A stretch of DNA of 64,000 nt from Beta vulgaris subsp. vulgaris (GCF_026745355.1 NC_079205.1:58157058-58221057), one strand, 5' to 3'; numbered from the stretch's first letter, positions 1 to 12,600 are shown. Translations and numbers: made by a program. Notes: generated from the sequence alone by a model not told the origin.

Positions 1-1
1 T

Positions 2-541
2 ATGGAATCTCATGGCTTAAAACCAAATGTAGTCACTTATTCTTCATTGATTGACGGCCTATGTCAAGACGGACTAATTGACGAGGCAATACACTTGTTT
101 AAACACGTGAAGCATAGTTGTGTGCTCCCTAATATCATCACGTACAATATTCTAATTGATGGCTTGTGTGAAGCTGGGCAACTTGAAGAGGCTGTGAATA
201 TCTTCTCCTTTCTTGTAGCTAAAGGGTTACCTCTAAATGTGCATACCTACACTGCAATGATCAAAGGATTTTGTAAGAAAGGGCTACTAACTGATGCTCA
301 AGAGGTAGTAAAGAAAATGGTAGATGATGGATGTCCTCCAGATGAGTGCACCTACAATACAATTATTAGGGGATTCCTTCATGGTAATGATCTTAGCAAG
401 GCTTTGGAGCTTGTCAGCGTTATGACCAGCAAAAGATTTGCAGCTGACGCTAAGACTACATCGTTATTTGCTTACTTACTCATTGATCCCAGAGTTAGTG
501 AAGAAAACAAGGCCTTGCTTCAAAAGTTCTTTGAGAAATGA
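2..541 (+). CDS. Rf-like pentatricopeptide repeat (PPR) protein, C-terminal part
   Basis: The reading frame is open from the window edge to a TGA at 539-541 and encodes about five P-type PPR repeats of 35 residues. Each has the pattern 'P(N/D)..TY..LI.G.C..G...EA..L'; examples are VVTYSSLIDGLC, IITYNILIDGLC and HTYTAMIKGFC. The start lies outside the window, because the first ATG falls inside a repeat. P-class PPR proteins of this restorer-of-fertility type bind organellar RNA, usually in mitochondria, one base per repeat. The C-terminal tail (ALELVSVMTSK... then a basic FFEK end) is typical of the Rf-like clade. A closely related broken copy lies at about 3.6-4.3 kb, so this is a tandem pair. 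The family is certain; the target RNA cannot be told from this fragment. Confidence 0.9.
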   Translation: MESHGLKPNVVTYSSLIDGLCQDGLIDEAIHLFKHVKHSCVLPNIITYNILIDGLCEAGQLEEAVNIFSFLVAKGLPLNVHTYTAMIKGFCKKGLLTDAQEVVKKMVDDGCPPDECTYNTIIRGFLHGNDLSKALELVSVMTSKRFAADAKTTSLFAYLLIDPRVSEENKALLQKFFEK

Positions 542-1499
542 GTAAGTACTTAATATATGCAGAAGTTAATCTTGTTAGTCATTCCTATCGTTATCTCTTC
601 TCTGAGTGAAGTCTGTTTAGATTTAATTTTGATTGTTTGCTTTTGATTCCTACACTACGCCTCTTGAAATGTACAATTAATGGATTTTTTGAATCTATAA
701 GCATGTAAAAATGTGCAACCTTTTCTCGTTTACAAACCACTAACTTTCTAGAACTACTGGGGCCTTCATTTGTTGCTTATGTGATCTGATAGTTAATATA
801 AGTTTGGTGAATAATTACTTTGTCTCAAGGGAGGAGACAATTAGATTATCCCAAATTATGTAGCAATGATTGCTGTCATTATGTGCCACCAACGATTAAT
901 TTTATTTTTAGAATATGTATATGTATATAGATCTTTTCCAGCTTCCATTTTGAAAAGCTGAATCCCCGCACTTGTACACAAAGAGTAACTTGGTTGTGCG
1001 TCTAGCTCAAAGATATCTTTGCAGGTTTCACTTAGTTGATTAAGTTGGGATTATCTAAATTTTTACATTTATAGAGGGGTTTTGTGTCAATAAGTGCTCC
1101 ATATTAGTGTGTTGCATACCCGTGTGTTTCTTTCCTTCCCCTTATTTGTTTGGAAAGAGAATAAAAGTTGCTTGACCATAATACTCTTTTCCCCCACTCT
1201 ATTAGCTATTGAGTAGGAAAACATTAATGTTGCCAAGATGTTAGGGCATGGCTTCCAGAGTACCAGTATGACAACAAGAACCAGTTTGGCATTTCCCTGC
1301 TTGCGAGAGCATTGCGTTATGTCAATCAAAGGAAAATCAATCTTGAATTGAGTTTTCCTCTGAAAATAGTTTCATGAAAAAAAAAATATCATTAAATTTT
1401 TTTCCGTCCGACCAAACACATCTATACAAAGGTTCATCTTCTTTTCCTTTTTATTTAAGTCTGTTTTTAGGCTCATAGAATTGGACATTTAACACGTAT
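542..1499. other. Intergenic stretch, no gene seen
   Basis: This AT-rich DNA follows the PPR stop and probably holds its 3' UTR. It has no long open frame and no repeat boundary I can define. Decayed LINE sequence begins at about 1500. Confidence 0.5.
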
Positions 1500-3420
1500 A
1501 TTGAGATGGATATTAAATTTTAGATATGCTGTTTGTTTTTGGTGGTGGGGTGATGAAGATAGTGCTTCATAACTTTGGCTGTTTAAGTTTTTAATAACTT
1601 TGGTGGTGGGGTGACAAAGAGAGTGGTCTAAATCGATTGGGGGTCGTATCACTCTTATTAAGGCTTCTCTTTCAAGCCTCCCTCTCTATTTTATGTTCCT
1701 ATTCCCCCATCCCAAAAGAGGTAAAAATTGTCAAGATCCAAAGGCAATTTTTATCATTAGTATCTTGGAGCATCTTGGAACAACTGAAACTGCTTGATGG
1801 ACTCAATATTGGAAACCTTTAAAGGAAGAATCTGGCCCTACTTTTTCGATGGATGTGGCGCTTTTTTAGTGATCCTCAATTACTATGGCAGCAGGTAATC
1901 AGATCTAAGTATCATTATGGGCCCACTCTCACCCTTGCTGATCTCGATATCCCCAGGCAAGGGGGCCCTTGGAAAGCCATTTGCTCCACAATCCTTCAAC
2001 ACCCCACTGCAAAAATGCTGGTAAAGTCAAAATCTCGAATGAAAGTGGGAAACGGATCTAATACCTTATTTTGGTACCATGTTTGGGTGGCGAGCTTCGT
2101 CTAAAGATTATATGCCCTCGCCTCTACCGTCTATCACCATCTCAAAATGCCACTATACCATCCTTTGGATTTTGCGACGGTTACCATTGGAGATGGAGTT
2201 TATCTTGGACTAGATTTCTTCGCTCTCGCGACAAGGAAGAGGAACAATCTATCATATCCATCCTTAACCGAGTTGTCCTCACTCCGGAAAGAATGGATTC
2301 TCTCATTTGGACTCCACACAAATCTGGAGAATTAGTTAAATCATTCAACATGGAACTAGCAAAACAATCAATTGGGCCTGGTGGTGTTGTGAATGTCAAA
2401 GGGCTATGGCGCGGTCTTGTTCCTCACCGCATTGAATTCTTTACATGGTTCGCTATCCTGGGTAAAATTAACACCAAGCAAAAACTGTTCTCATTGGGAA
2501 TCATTCCATAATCGGATAGTTTCTGTGTTCTTTGTAATCAATGCGTCGAAGATCATGATCATCTTCTACTCCAATGCCGATTCTCCTGTGAATTATGGAC
2601 ATGGTGGCTTATGATTTGGGATCTAAAATCCGCACTCCCTGCTACATTGTCTGATTCTTACACCCAATGGCTTCCTCCTTCCCATGGTGCCTTTTTTTAA
2701 AAACTTTGGGCAGCCAGTGTTTTCATAATCACTTGGACAATTTGGAAGGAAAAGAACTGAGAATCTTTGAAAACAAGTCCTCTTCGCTACCGCAATTGCA
2801 AGAATTGGTGCTACTAAGAATGTCTTGGTGGATTAAAGGGTGGGGAGATCCTTTCCCATACTCCATTCAAGATATATTAAGTAATCCAACCTGTCTCCTA
2901 TGGTCCCACCTCTGCCGACTTTATGGTTTCCACCTCCCATCAATTACATGAAATGGAACGTGGATGCATCATCTCACCCCTCCTTCCATCACGCTGCAAT
3001 CGGGGGCGTGTTAAGAGATCATCAAGGAAACTTTGTGTGTTTTTTCATCCCCAATACGAGCCATGGTAATCAATTCGGCAGAGGTCTTTGCCATTCATAG
3101 GGCCATGAAGATCACGCTAAGTTATAATCGCTTTGAAAGCTCTCATTTTATAGTTGAATCCGATTCAAAAAATGCAGTAAGATGGTGCTTGGATGAAAGC
3201 AGTGGCACATGGAATCTCAACTTCATTCTGAATTTCATCAGGAATACTTCTCAGGTTGGCCCAACACTTTAGCACCACCCATAAGAGAAGAGAATCAAAC
3301 GTTGTAGCAGACACACTTGCTAAACAAGGTCTGATGAGATCAGAGGAATTTGTTGCCTGGCTATAACATATCTCATTGCAAGCTTTGCGAAGTTTCACCC
3401 GAGTCACATGGCCTGCTAGT
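1500..3420 (+). mobile_element. Decayed LINE (L1-type) 3' half: RT end, zf-RVT and RNase H
   Basis: Broken frames on the + strand read in the order of a plant LINE ORF2 C-terminal half. Near 1540 there is a reverse-transcriptase tail motif (WWWGDEDS); at 1853-2104 an RT end with NGSNTLFWYHVW; at 2280-2511 a zinc-binding reverse-transcriptase domain (LWRGLVPHRIEFFTWFAILG); and at 2900-3360 an RNase H domain (MKWNVDAS, IGGVLRDHQGNF, VESDSKNAV). At least four frameshifts or stops interrupt it. The endonuclease and catalytic RT core are missing, which suits a 5'-truncated insertion. I could not find a poly(A) tail or a target duplication. It lies exactly between the two PPR copies and is much older than the LINE at 30.4-37.4 kb. 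Confidence 0.85.
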
Positions 3421-3609
3421 AGCCTCGTACTCCATCTAATTTCTTGCTGTATTGTCAGTTTTTGTTTATTGGATCATATGGGTGAGGGAGATGTTGTAAC
3501 TTCCATTTCAATTTTTTGGGTTTTGCTTCCTATAGCTTATATCCTGGTGTAAATTGGAAATTTAATTGGATGGAGATTGCGGATGTCCTCCTTGTAGGGT
3601 GTGAATTCA

Positions 3610-4289
3610 CTATAAAAGTTCTCCTCATGAAGGCGATACCATACTCTGGGCAGAAATGCCACATAAAGGACTCTATCCTGACGTTGTCACATATAACACT
3701 CTAATTGATGCCCTCTGCAAGGACAATCAAGTACAATTTGCACGTGAGCTCTTTAAAGAAATGGAATCTAAGGGCTTAAAACCAAATGTAGTCACTTATG
3801 ATTCATTGAATCATGGTCTATGTCAAAACGCACTGATTGATGAGGCAATACACATGTTTAATGACATGAAGAACAGTGCTGTGCTCCCTAGTATTTTCAC
3901 ATACACTATCCTTATGGATGGCTTGTGTGAAGTTGGCCGACTTGAAGAAGCTGTAAGTATCTTCTCTTTTCTGGTAGCTAAGGGATTACCTCTAGATGTG
4001 CATACCTACACTCTAATGATTAAAGGATTTTGTAAGAAAGGGCTGCTGACTGATGCTAATGAGCTAGTAAAGAAAATGGAAGATGATGGATGTCCTCTGT
4101 ACCTACAATACAATTATTAGGGGGATTCTTTCATGGTAATGATCTCAGCAAGGCTTTGGAGCTTGTCAACATTATGACCAGCAAAGGGTTTGCAGCTGAT
4201 GCTCAAACTACTTCGTTTATTGCTGACTTATTCATTGAATTTCAAGGTCACTGAAGAAAATAAGGTCTTGCTTCAAAAGTTTTTTTGAC
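3610..4289 (+). pseudogene. Rf-like PPR pseudogene (tandem copy of the gene at 2-541)
   Basis: PPR repeats read in frame from about 3623 (DTILWAEMPHKG) through an ATG at 3656 to a stop at 4118-4120, with motifs VVTYNTLIDALCKDN, VVTYDSLNHGLCQNA and IFTYTILMDGLCEVG. The DNA matches the PPR end at 2-541 closely, including the phrase 'CCTCTAAATGTGCATACC' with one change. At about 4097 this copy lacks 8 bases found in the first copy, which shifts the frame and creates the early stop. An extra G follows at about 4119-4123. Homology then continues out of frame to the position of the original stop near 4289. No upstream repeats or transit peptide are visible, so it is truncated at both ends. Confidence 0.88.
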
Positions 4290-5418
4290 ATCTGATCACA
4301 TGGTACACTGCATGTAATATCATTGCTCTAGTAGTACTAGTTATACTCGTATGTTTTGCCTGCAGTTTTATGTCAAAGATCCTTTATCAAATATAATGTA
4401 TCATATCCTCTAGCATCATGGTTGAAGTCAAATGTTCTACATAATTCTACTTGAAAAATTCTGCATATTTATCTAAGTGAAGAGTAAATAGGAATTAGGT
4501 GAACACTGAGATAATCTAAGAACACTGAAGCAGAGACTAAGCTGGTCATTACGAAGAATTTAAGAGGTTATGGAGATTGCCATGACCATGAGGCAATCAA
4601 ATATATATCAAAAATTGTACTGGGAAGATTGTTGTAAAGGACAAGAAGCAGTTTTATCACTTCAGGTGTGGTTTGTGCTCATGTTCCGATTTTTGGTGGG
4701 TCGTCAGTTGCCAATGCTAAAGCAAAGAGAAGCTTTTAATCCGCTAATTGCCAAACAGAGCCACAATCCATTTTTTGAGAAGATTTTATGCTGTCAATTG
4801 CACTTTGCCTGAAACTAAGAACTGTCTGAAGGTGGCTTCTGAAATCCAGCTGATATGCTGTCCACAGGATAGAAAGATAGAGATTTTTGGAGATTGTAAT
4901 GTTTACCACCCTATTTATTATCCAGAATGAACAATATATTTCTCCCTATGTGTAAGAATGAGGTTCCCTCTATCACTGACGACATATTCCGTGGGTTGCT
5001 GTAGATGCAGTCTATGAGAAACTTTACTTCATGTGCAGTGATTATGTGTAGCCTGTAGGTTTGCGCATTGTGGACGGGCGATAGGAGCCAGGAGGAGCTG
5101 GTGCTGGGGCAACTCATCATCTATTAGAGATTATTTGATTTGGGTTTGTGAATCTCTTTCACAAGTTCAGTTATCCTATAATAAGCAATGGAGGGAAGTA
5201 GCCTGCATGTTGAAGTTAGTATAAGAAGTAACAAACAACTCAACAAGTATTTCGGATTTCAAATTCCAAAATCAACAATGGAATGTCATTGTTATTCTAA
5301 ACAACCCAACTTTTATGTAAATTACACAGCATAAAAGAATGTAGAGAGACAAGAATTCTAGCTGGTTTTGAAAAGAAATTAAGAACACTAATTATGAAGA
5401 ACTACCTAGCAGCATTAC
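4290..5418. other. Intergenic stretch, no gene seen
   Basis: Only short open frames without recognisable motifs occur here. The part next to 5418 probably includes the 3' UTR of the ZF-HD gene on the minus strand. No repeat boundaries were found. Confidence 0.45.
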
Positions 5419-6048
5419 TCATTTATTAGAGTAATCACTAGCATCATGCAATTCATCAAGGCTAGAGTTTGTGATTTTCTTAGCAAAAAGATGTTTGTTG
5501 TTGTGCATCCAAATCTTAAGCACTCTTCTCTTAATCCCAACTTCTTGGCAAAATTGCTGCACTGATTCTTCATCCAACTTCTGAATTTTCCACCCTGCTT
5601 TCTGAGCAAATCCCAACATTCTCTCTTTTTGATCATTTGTGAATCTAGTTCTATACCTCTTCTTACTATTTATGTTCCCTTCTACCTTTGTTTGTTCCCC
5701 TTCATTCTCCGAGGTTGTGGCAGCAGGAATGACACCCTCTTTTTGTTGGCATTCTAGTACTTGATTTTTGGGAACAATACTAGTATTACACCAAAAGAGG
5801 TATTCTGGTAAATTTGTATGACTGGCACCACCCATGTCCACTTCTTTACGGTGGAAGTTGCGATGGCAGCCACATGCCGAACAGAAGAGAGTGTCGTCGC
5901 TGGAGGAGGCCATATACTCGCCACAGCCGTCAGTGGAGTGGCCACCAAGGGCAGCAGCATGATTCTTAAGACATTCTTTGTATAGTACTACCATCATCCC
6001 TTTGGATTTGCTATTAATATCACCTGCTTGAGTGCTTGATTCATTCAT
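5419..6048 (-). CDS. Zinc finger-homeodomain (ZF-HD) transcription factor
   Basis: Intact single-exon gene of 209 residues. Residues 23-69 form the plant-specific ZF-HD dimerisation finger: YKECLKNHAAALGGHSTDGC, then GEYM and CSACGCHRNFHRKE. Residues 128-187 form the divergent homeodomain (KKRYRTRFTNDQKERMLGFA ... VGIKRRVLKIWMHNNKH). Family members are nuclear, form homo- and heterodimers through the finger and bind ATTA-type sites through the homeodomain; they act in floral development and stress responses. Lack of introns is normal for the family. Both domains keep their key Cys/His and WMHNNKH residues, so the protein should be functional. The short acidic linker (about 108-126) and short C-tail place it among the small ZHD proteins, but I cannot assign an orthologue number. 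Confidence 0.95.
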   Translation of the reverse strand: MNESSTQAGDINSKSKGMMVVLYKECLKNHAAALGGHSTDGCGEYMASSSDDTLFCSACGCHRNFHRKEVDMGGASHTNLPEYLFWCNTSIVPKNQVLECQQKEGVIPAATTSENEGEQTKVEGNINSKKRYRTRFTNDQKERMLGFAQKAGWKIQKLDEESVQQFCQEVGIKRRVLKIWMHNNKHLFAKKITNSSLDELHDASDYSNK

Positions 6049-6889
6049 AACTTACTCTCTCTAGTTATTTCTGATCACAAGAGACAGTTATGTATCCACA
6101 AAGTCTATTGAAAGATTTTTTTTGGGGAATATGGTTTAGGTTTAATTAAGGTCATATATACTACTTAGCTAGCATATATGGAATAATATAACTTATGTTA
6201 GTTATCTACTATAGTTGTATATAGGAGAGTAGGAGAATGTTTGCTTTGCTTGTACTATTAGCTATCATTTACATGCACTAGGTTTAGAGAAGTGCAAGCA
6301 TGCACCGCCAGTCTGCCACTTAATAAACCTTTGCCTTTTTAATTCTTTCTCGTTTGTCTTTTTAACAATACCAGATATCTCTTTTGGTGTATAGAGTCTA
6401 GCAAATTGGCAATATAAACAGTATTGAATCGTTGTCTACGATTTAACTCCTACAAGAACCAACAACCAATTAAACTAGTTGATATCCACAAACTGGTTGT
6501 GACTTGTGACAATATTAACTTTCGTATAATTGTATCACAACATTAATTGATGATTGTAAGTTATTGCTTAACCTTAGAATATTGCCATAGAGTTTGCATA
6601 ATGTCTACATGGTACATGCCATTTCTTCTAAAAAATATAGTGGACTACGTTTTTATAGATGTGATGTGCAGTTTTGTATATATTATTCATGTGATGGTTA
6701 AAGTTAGAAGGTTAAGTATTACAAGTTTAAGAAAATATGACGTGAAAATTATTACAGAGAGTTTTTGACGCATCAAACGTTGTTTCACTACGATATTGTT
6801 CAATGGTTTAAAAAAACTTTTTACTTGCTAATCCTCCTGCCTATATGAACTTGCTATAATCCTCTTTGGCACAAATATTTAGGAGATGT
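6049..6889. other. Upstream region of the ZF-HD gene
   Basis: AT-rich DNA without a gene. Read on the minus strand, a TATATATGAC-like box lies roughly 105-115 bases upstream of the ZF-HD start (near 6152-6162). Core promoter position is inferred only. Confidence 0.35.
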
Positions 6890-6995
6890 GTGCGACCATG
6901 CGAGTGTGTTGAGGACTAAATTGCATAGTATAAGGTTTGATCTCGAGACCTCAAGTACATTTACTAAAGTTTTAACCACTAGGCTAAGTTGTATT
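6890..6995 (-). mobile_element. tRNA-derived SINE fragment
   Basis: On the minus strand there is a box A (TTAGCCTAGTGGTTAA, complement of 6972-6987) followed 30 bases later by a box B (GATCAAACC, complement of 6934-6942). This is the spacing of an internal RNA polymerase III promoter. The body between them (AAATGTACTTGAGGTC) is the kind found in plant SINEs. No clear target duplication or tail was found, so the ends are approximate. Confidence 0.65.
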
Positions 6996-7040
6996 TAGTA
7001 TTATTATCATAAAGTATTATATTAATAAAAGAAATTTTTT

Positions 7041-7075
7041 CTTACCCGGGGCATAGCCCGGGCCTAATAACTAGT
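7041..7075 (+). mobile_element. Candidate Helitron 3' terminus
   Basis: CCCGGG-GCATAG-CCCGGG at 7045-7062 can form a short GC hairpin with a 6-base loop. It is followed 8 bases later by CTAG (7071-7074) and then T. This matches the known 3' end of Helitrons: hairpin, about 10 bases, CTRR, inserted before T. The matching 5' TC end was not found, so only the terminus is called. The SINE fragment at 6890-6995 may lie inside the element. Confidence 0.5.
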
Positions 7076-7250
7076 TAGTACATGAAAAAAGGATAAAATA
7101 GATAGGTAAAAGATTAGATGAGTCAACCATTAAACAATGAACAATTATCAATCGAAGCTGATGAGGTTTTCCTATGAGATGAGATCGCAATCTCCCCCAC
7201 CTCACATGGTTGTGCTCACTCACACAATAAATATCTTAAAAAGTTTAGTA

Positions 7251-7337
7251 CTCCCTCTGTTTTTAGTTGTTCTTATTTAAAATTATTCTGAGAGAAAAAA
7301 AACTCAAAGTAAGAAGAACAAATAAGAACGGAGGGAG
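7251..7337. mobile_element. Stowaway-type MITE, 87 bp
   Basis: Terminal inverted repeats CTCCCTCTGTTTTTAGTTGT and its near complement (ACGGAGGGAG end) are flanked by TA on both sides (7249-7250 and 7338-7339). This is the Tc1/mariner-type miniature element common in plants. It has no coding capacity. Confidence 0.88.
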
Positions 7338-8096
7338 TACAAAAATAAAAACTCGACAAGACTATGTAGAATGATTATACTTGTATTTGCAACTTCTGTT
7401 TGATTTTAAATGTCCTCCCTACGTGTATTGCTATGTAGTAATAATGGTATAGGGTGTCTCTTTCGAGTTATATAATCTATTGCATAGAGAAATAGATTAT
7501 GATGAGCTCTTTTTTATAGATTGGATAAATCTGAATTAGAAACATATAAAGCATATTATTGGAAACATTCTTGAAGTTATACATAGATTAAGATTACTTA
7601 GGTGTTGCTTAAAAGGCATGAAATAGACAAAAGTATGCTTTGTGGTTGCTCAGCTCTTCTTTAGTTCTTTAGTCTCCTTAGGCTTTCTTTGTTGGCGCAT
7701 TTTGGTTAAAAAAGTCCCCACTCTTAAACCAAAAGACAATGAGCTAAAATTATAGGAGGCAAAATAAAGTGGGCTTTTGCTTTGCGTATGATTCTTCTAA
7801 ATGACCTTATCGTTTCATATGTTGAATCATTATCATCATTAGTTCAACTTAGAAACATTTAGTTTAGGGTCTCGAGCATCCTGTGATGTGGCTAGAAATC
7901 ATATTTTGATGAGTTTGCAATAGATGGAGGCTATGAAAGCACATTTCTATGGCTATTGCGTAAGATAATTTTAAAAACATCTACATAATGTACTACGAAG
8001 TCGTTTAGGTTGCGAGAGATGACTATATAATAAGAGTGCGAAGAATAAGCACAGGTAGTATAAACCTATATATAAGGGTTATTTTGATCGATTTTA

Positions 8097-8414
8097 CTCC
8101 CTCCGTTTCCTAAAGATCTTCCCACTTACTGTTCCTACAGATACCAAGGAAAATCAAGTTGTGTGGGGCATGGTGTGAGTAAAGTAGGAGAGAGAAAGGG
8201 GTTAAGATAAATAAACAAATAAAAAGGGGTTAAAATAGGAGAGAGAAAGGGAGTAAAATTGAATTAATAATGTAATGGTGGACCACATGATAATGACATG
8301 AGAGGGTAAATAGGGAAATTTGTTTTGCCAAATAAGGAATAAAGCAAAAGAGGGAAGATCTTTTAGAAACACCCTTAAACGGAAAGAGGGAAGATCTTTA
8401 GGAAACGGAGGGAG
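8097..8414. mobile_element. Stowaway-type MITE, 318 bp
   Basis: The ends are CTCCCTCCGTTTCCTAAAGA and its complement, flanked by TA (8095-8096 and 8415-8416). The right terminal motif GGGAAGATCTTT occurs twice, about 43 bases apart, so the right end carries an internal duplication. The longer size and different termini mark a second subfamily from the 87-bp element. Confidence 0.88.
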
Positions 8415-9600
8415 TAGTTTGGTTTAGTTTAGGTCAATGGTTTCATAGTTCCATTAATGCGCCAATTTAAGTTTGTGGTTAGTTTTGAGTACATTTGGAT
8501 CAAGCCATATTCAAATTTATGTTTGTTGATGATTTAATATATATTAAAACACTCAATATTAATCATATTCAATTTTATACTTATTGATAATTCTATCTTT
8601 CTAACTTCATAACTTTGAAAATATTTTTGATCTTTAAACTAATTTTAACTAGAATTACAGAAATTCCAATCCAACAATCGGGACCGGACAGGACCAGAAT
8701 CCTAATTTTCGACAGAATGGAGACCAGACCGAAATCGTTAATCCGATCTGGTCCAAATTCCAATCCGACCCTATCCTTTGCACACCCTTAATAGTAGATA
8801 TCAAATAAGCATTGATCAGCTAGACACCAACATCTCCACTACCAAGGAGAGCCCTTGGAAAAATAGTATATCTAGCCATTAGAACTCAATGCAAACTACT
8901 AAGGTTGACATTTTCAAAAAAAAAAAAAAAAAAAAAACTACTAAGGTTGACCATTTCCTGAATACCACATGAAAATAGTATAGTCCTTAATGACTAAGCA
9001 GTAAGCAGTGCCTATCTTTTTGGGCCCCCAATTGAGATAGGGTCAACAACGCCCTATCTATTTGGTTTCCTATTTTCTTACAGATTTTAAACGTGACAAG
9101 GAGTCGACAATTAACATACAGCCATAATAACTTGACCTGGGGAGAATTGTTCGTCACTTGAAATAAATGGAAAAGGACTAATCTAGCCAATTCAGCATCT
9201 CAAATTAAATCTATGTTTCCTCCTTTCTCGAAAAAAAATACAGGTGATTCAAGGAGAATAGGAATAGAGAACCCAGAGTGACATACAAGAAAAACAGAAA
9301 ATGTAATCCTATAAAATTTGAGACCTTATCGGTACTAAATCATTGGTAACAGGGATATGCAACAAAAGCATCTTATACAGGAGGGAACTTGAGGGTACAA
9401 GTGTAGATGATATTCACCAATTTTCCTTCACAGACAAAATTCTACATGCGTTTTATGTACAAAACAAGAATTGTGGGAACTCAATTAACTGTTGGAAAGG
9501 GTTGTCGGCACACCTTAAACCGTCCGTGAAAAACAAGAGTTCTCTCTCAGTCCATTCTACAGAAGGATACACGCTTCATCAGGTTCGCAAGTATATCAAG
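8415..9600. other. Intergenic stretch downstream of the SFT2-like gene
   Basis: No gene seen. It includes a GGACCGGACAGG-like degenerate block at about 8660-8790 that resembles a transposon subterminal region, a pure A run near 8918-8936, and a repeated word on both sides of that run (ACTACTAAGGTTGAC at about 8895 and 8937). Confidence 0.4.
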
Positions 9601-12600
9601 CTAAAATTCAGTGTCCAAACAAGAGACCATAACTCGGCTGACCATGGACCTGGCAAATGGAATGTAACTCAAACTATACCTGCATATACAGTCACAAGAC
9701 ACCATAATTAATAGAGAAAGGTGGAGGTAAATATTTATTAACACTCTAATCATTTTTCGTTTCATATCGGGTGGGGAAGGTGGAGGTAAAGAAGTGCACA
9801 TCCTAATTTGCTGAATTATAAATTTTGACAAGGATTAATTTTGGTTAGAGCACTACATGAGATTGGTTAATGATCATACCATCTACCCCAATCACCAAAA
9901 AGTTTTGGGTCAAGTGAAGAGAAAGAAGGGAATGATTATAAATTTTAACAAGGATTAATTTTTGGTTAGAGCACCACATGAGATTGGTTTATGATCATAT
10001 CATGAATAAGCAATTAAGCATGCTCTTAGTACATTATTCTCAAGTGTCTGTTATAACATCAAACACCCTAGCCTTAAATATGGAGTAAAAGAGCCAAAAA
10101 GTAATTTCCCTAAGTTGGATTTCCTTGTTTTTTATTCTTTTTTTTTGGGGTGTGTGTGTGTGTGAGGGATCTCCTTTGAGCTTTTGGACATACCAAGTTA
10201 GAGCACCAAACTCCAAAATGATTGCCAAGAGAGTCAATAGCTTGTTATGAACCTGTCCAGATTGATTAAACAAAATAGAGTTAGAGAAAGAAAAACAATA
10301 TATGAAAGCAAAGACAATGATCACAGGGACCCAAAACCCATATGGTGCTTACATAGAGTGCACAGAACAGCGCGATAATCATACTCGCAAGATACAAGGC
10401 TGTTGCATATATACGTACAGGATCAAGCATCATTGCCACTTGCCTTTTGGGGCCGATAAGGAAAGCTGTGCTGCCACACAATATCCAACATAGGACATCA
10501 AACATAAAGTCTGGTGAGAAATTTAGTGTTCCTAAACTCTAACTTCAGCCATAGATGAAATACATTGTCTCATCAAAACAAGCCAGCTGACAGATTCATC
10601 GTCCCAAACTCAAAAGGACAAAGCAAACAACCAGAAACCTCAATTTCATAAGCAAGGGAGATGGAACCTATGACATAAAAACATTACTCAAATATAATAA
10701 ATATTATAAAAATAGATAGAAAAAGAGATAAACACATACCTCCCAATAGCGAGCAAATTTCCAAGGGTGAAAGCGATACCAAACTTGATTGGGTTGAAGA
10801 ATACAAGCATGGACTACATAGTAAAGAAGAGGCACCCAGGCTTAGCAATGTCAAGATTCACAATGGAATGTATTACTGTAAACTATTGTAAAGACCATAC
10901 TAAGATTTGATTTTTAACTGGAATGGGATAGGTTCCTAATATCTTTGCAGCATTAGAAACATCCAAATCCAGTTTGTGAAGCATGCAACAGTGCAAGTGA
11001 TTAGCAAGAAAAAGAATAATCAACGTTGATTCAGACAAGTAAGAAACATACTCCACATCCATGTCAACTTTGCAGCAGACTAAGCTAAGGAACAAACTAG
11101 GGAATCTGGAATATCCCATCCTCTTTTCTTTTTTTGATGATCTTTCTTTTAACACTTTTTTCTTACTATGTCACTGCAGAGTGGACTGGATTTTGAAGGA
11201 ACAAGGCAAAGAATGTGGCTCTCGCCTCTCAGTTTATACTTATAATATAAGTAGGAACAGCAGGCTTTGTTCTCAGCCACAAAAACAATACTTTCTACGT
11301 TTTTTTAAATAGCAGCAAGACCTTCACTTTTGTATCATACATGTATTAATTTCGAACATGTCTTTACTCAATGAAAACAGTTATTATGTTAAAAGTAAGA
11401 TGTTGTTGAAACAATCTCACTCTATGTTTTCAAACTATCAACTTCTTATAATTTTTAAATAAATAATGCAAGATATTGATGGTCAAAGTTATGCAATGGC
11501 AACTGTGAAAGTCAAAGTATTGCAACTATCAGAAAACAGAACTAGTACATCCTTACCTTAAAGTACAGCAGCATTTTGTACAGCAGCATTTTAAAACAGG
11601 CCACAAAATTCGTATAAAAAACCTTAATTGATTTTCATATTCATTTATTCCAAAATATGTTGCTTTCCTAATTTGGATTATGAAAGGGTATAGTGCTGCT
11701 TAACTAGTGGAACCTATTTAACCCAAAACCAAACAAAGCTTTGCATGCAGATGCCACACTTACCAAAAATGTACAAGTCAGCCCAGCAACAAAGCATATG
11801 ACAAAGCCTTGTATTCTCTGCAGCACGAAGATGAAGATAAAGCACTAGTTATGTGGTTGCAGTTGCACATATAAAGGGAAAAATAATTCAAAAGAAGAAA
11901 AAATTCAGCTACGTGAATAGTACATGGTGGCCTTTGACTTTCTTACTTCGGATAATACAAGCAATACTGACACTAAAATAGGAGAGAAGAAACAAAAATT
12001 CAATAGAATAAAGCAGATATTTCATATTAGCAAGATGGGAAGTAAAAGGGACAGAGGACAGTGGCGGCAGGAGAATAATTCTCCCACTTGGACAAATGCA
12101 AAATGAGGATTCCAAATAAACTTTTATTATGATAAATTCAAACAGCAGAAGTGGAATACCTCCCCTTTCACACGAATTCTGTTCAAAACACTCAACCCAA
12201 ACAAGAGGGTAGTTACTAGTAAGGATCGGTGACCTTCCCGATTGAGTATTCACAGGCAATAATAACACAGCTCAAGAAACAACAATAAACAGACACAAAG
12301 ATATAGAAGTGGAAACCTGAGCACTAAGGGAAAAACCACCCCCAGTGCACTAAGAGTTTCAACAATGTGTACAATATGGTAACTTAGAAGCTTCCGTATG
12401 ATAGGGTGATTAGAAGCTTCCAGGATCTCTCAATCTGACCTAACCACCCTGATTTATGATCTCTCTTGATCACACAATAGCCCCTTGATCCGAACCCTAC
12501 CAATTTAACCCAAACATTCACATCTTGTATTCTCCTAACCACACATGGTCATTTCCCTCATATGACCAATATTTATAGTCTAACTAATAATAATTTACCT

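Noticed and set aside
9343..9711. Plus-strand frame of 122 codons at the SFT2 3' end
   Set aside because: It overlaps the last SFT2 exon in antisense, has no recognisable motif, and probably crosses the SFT2 3' UTR.
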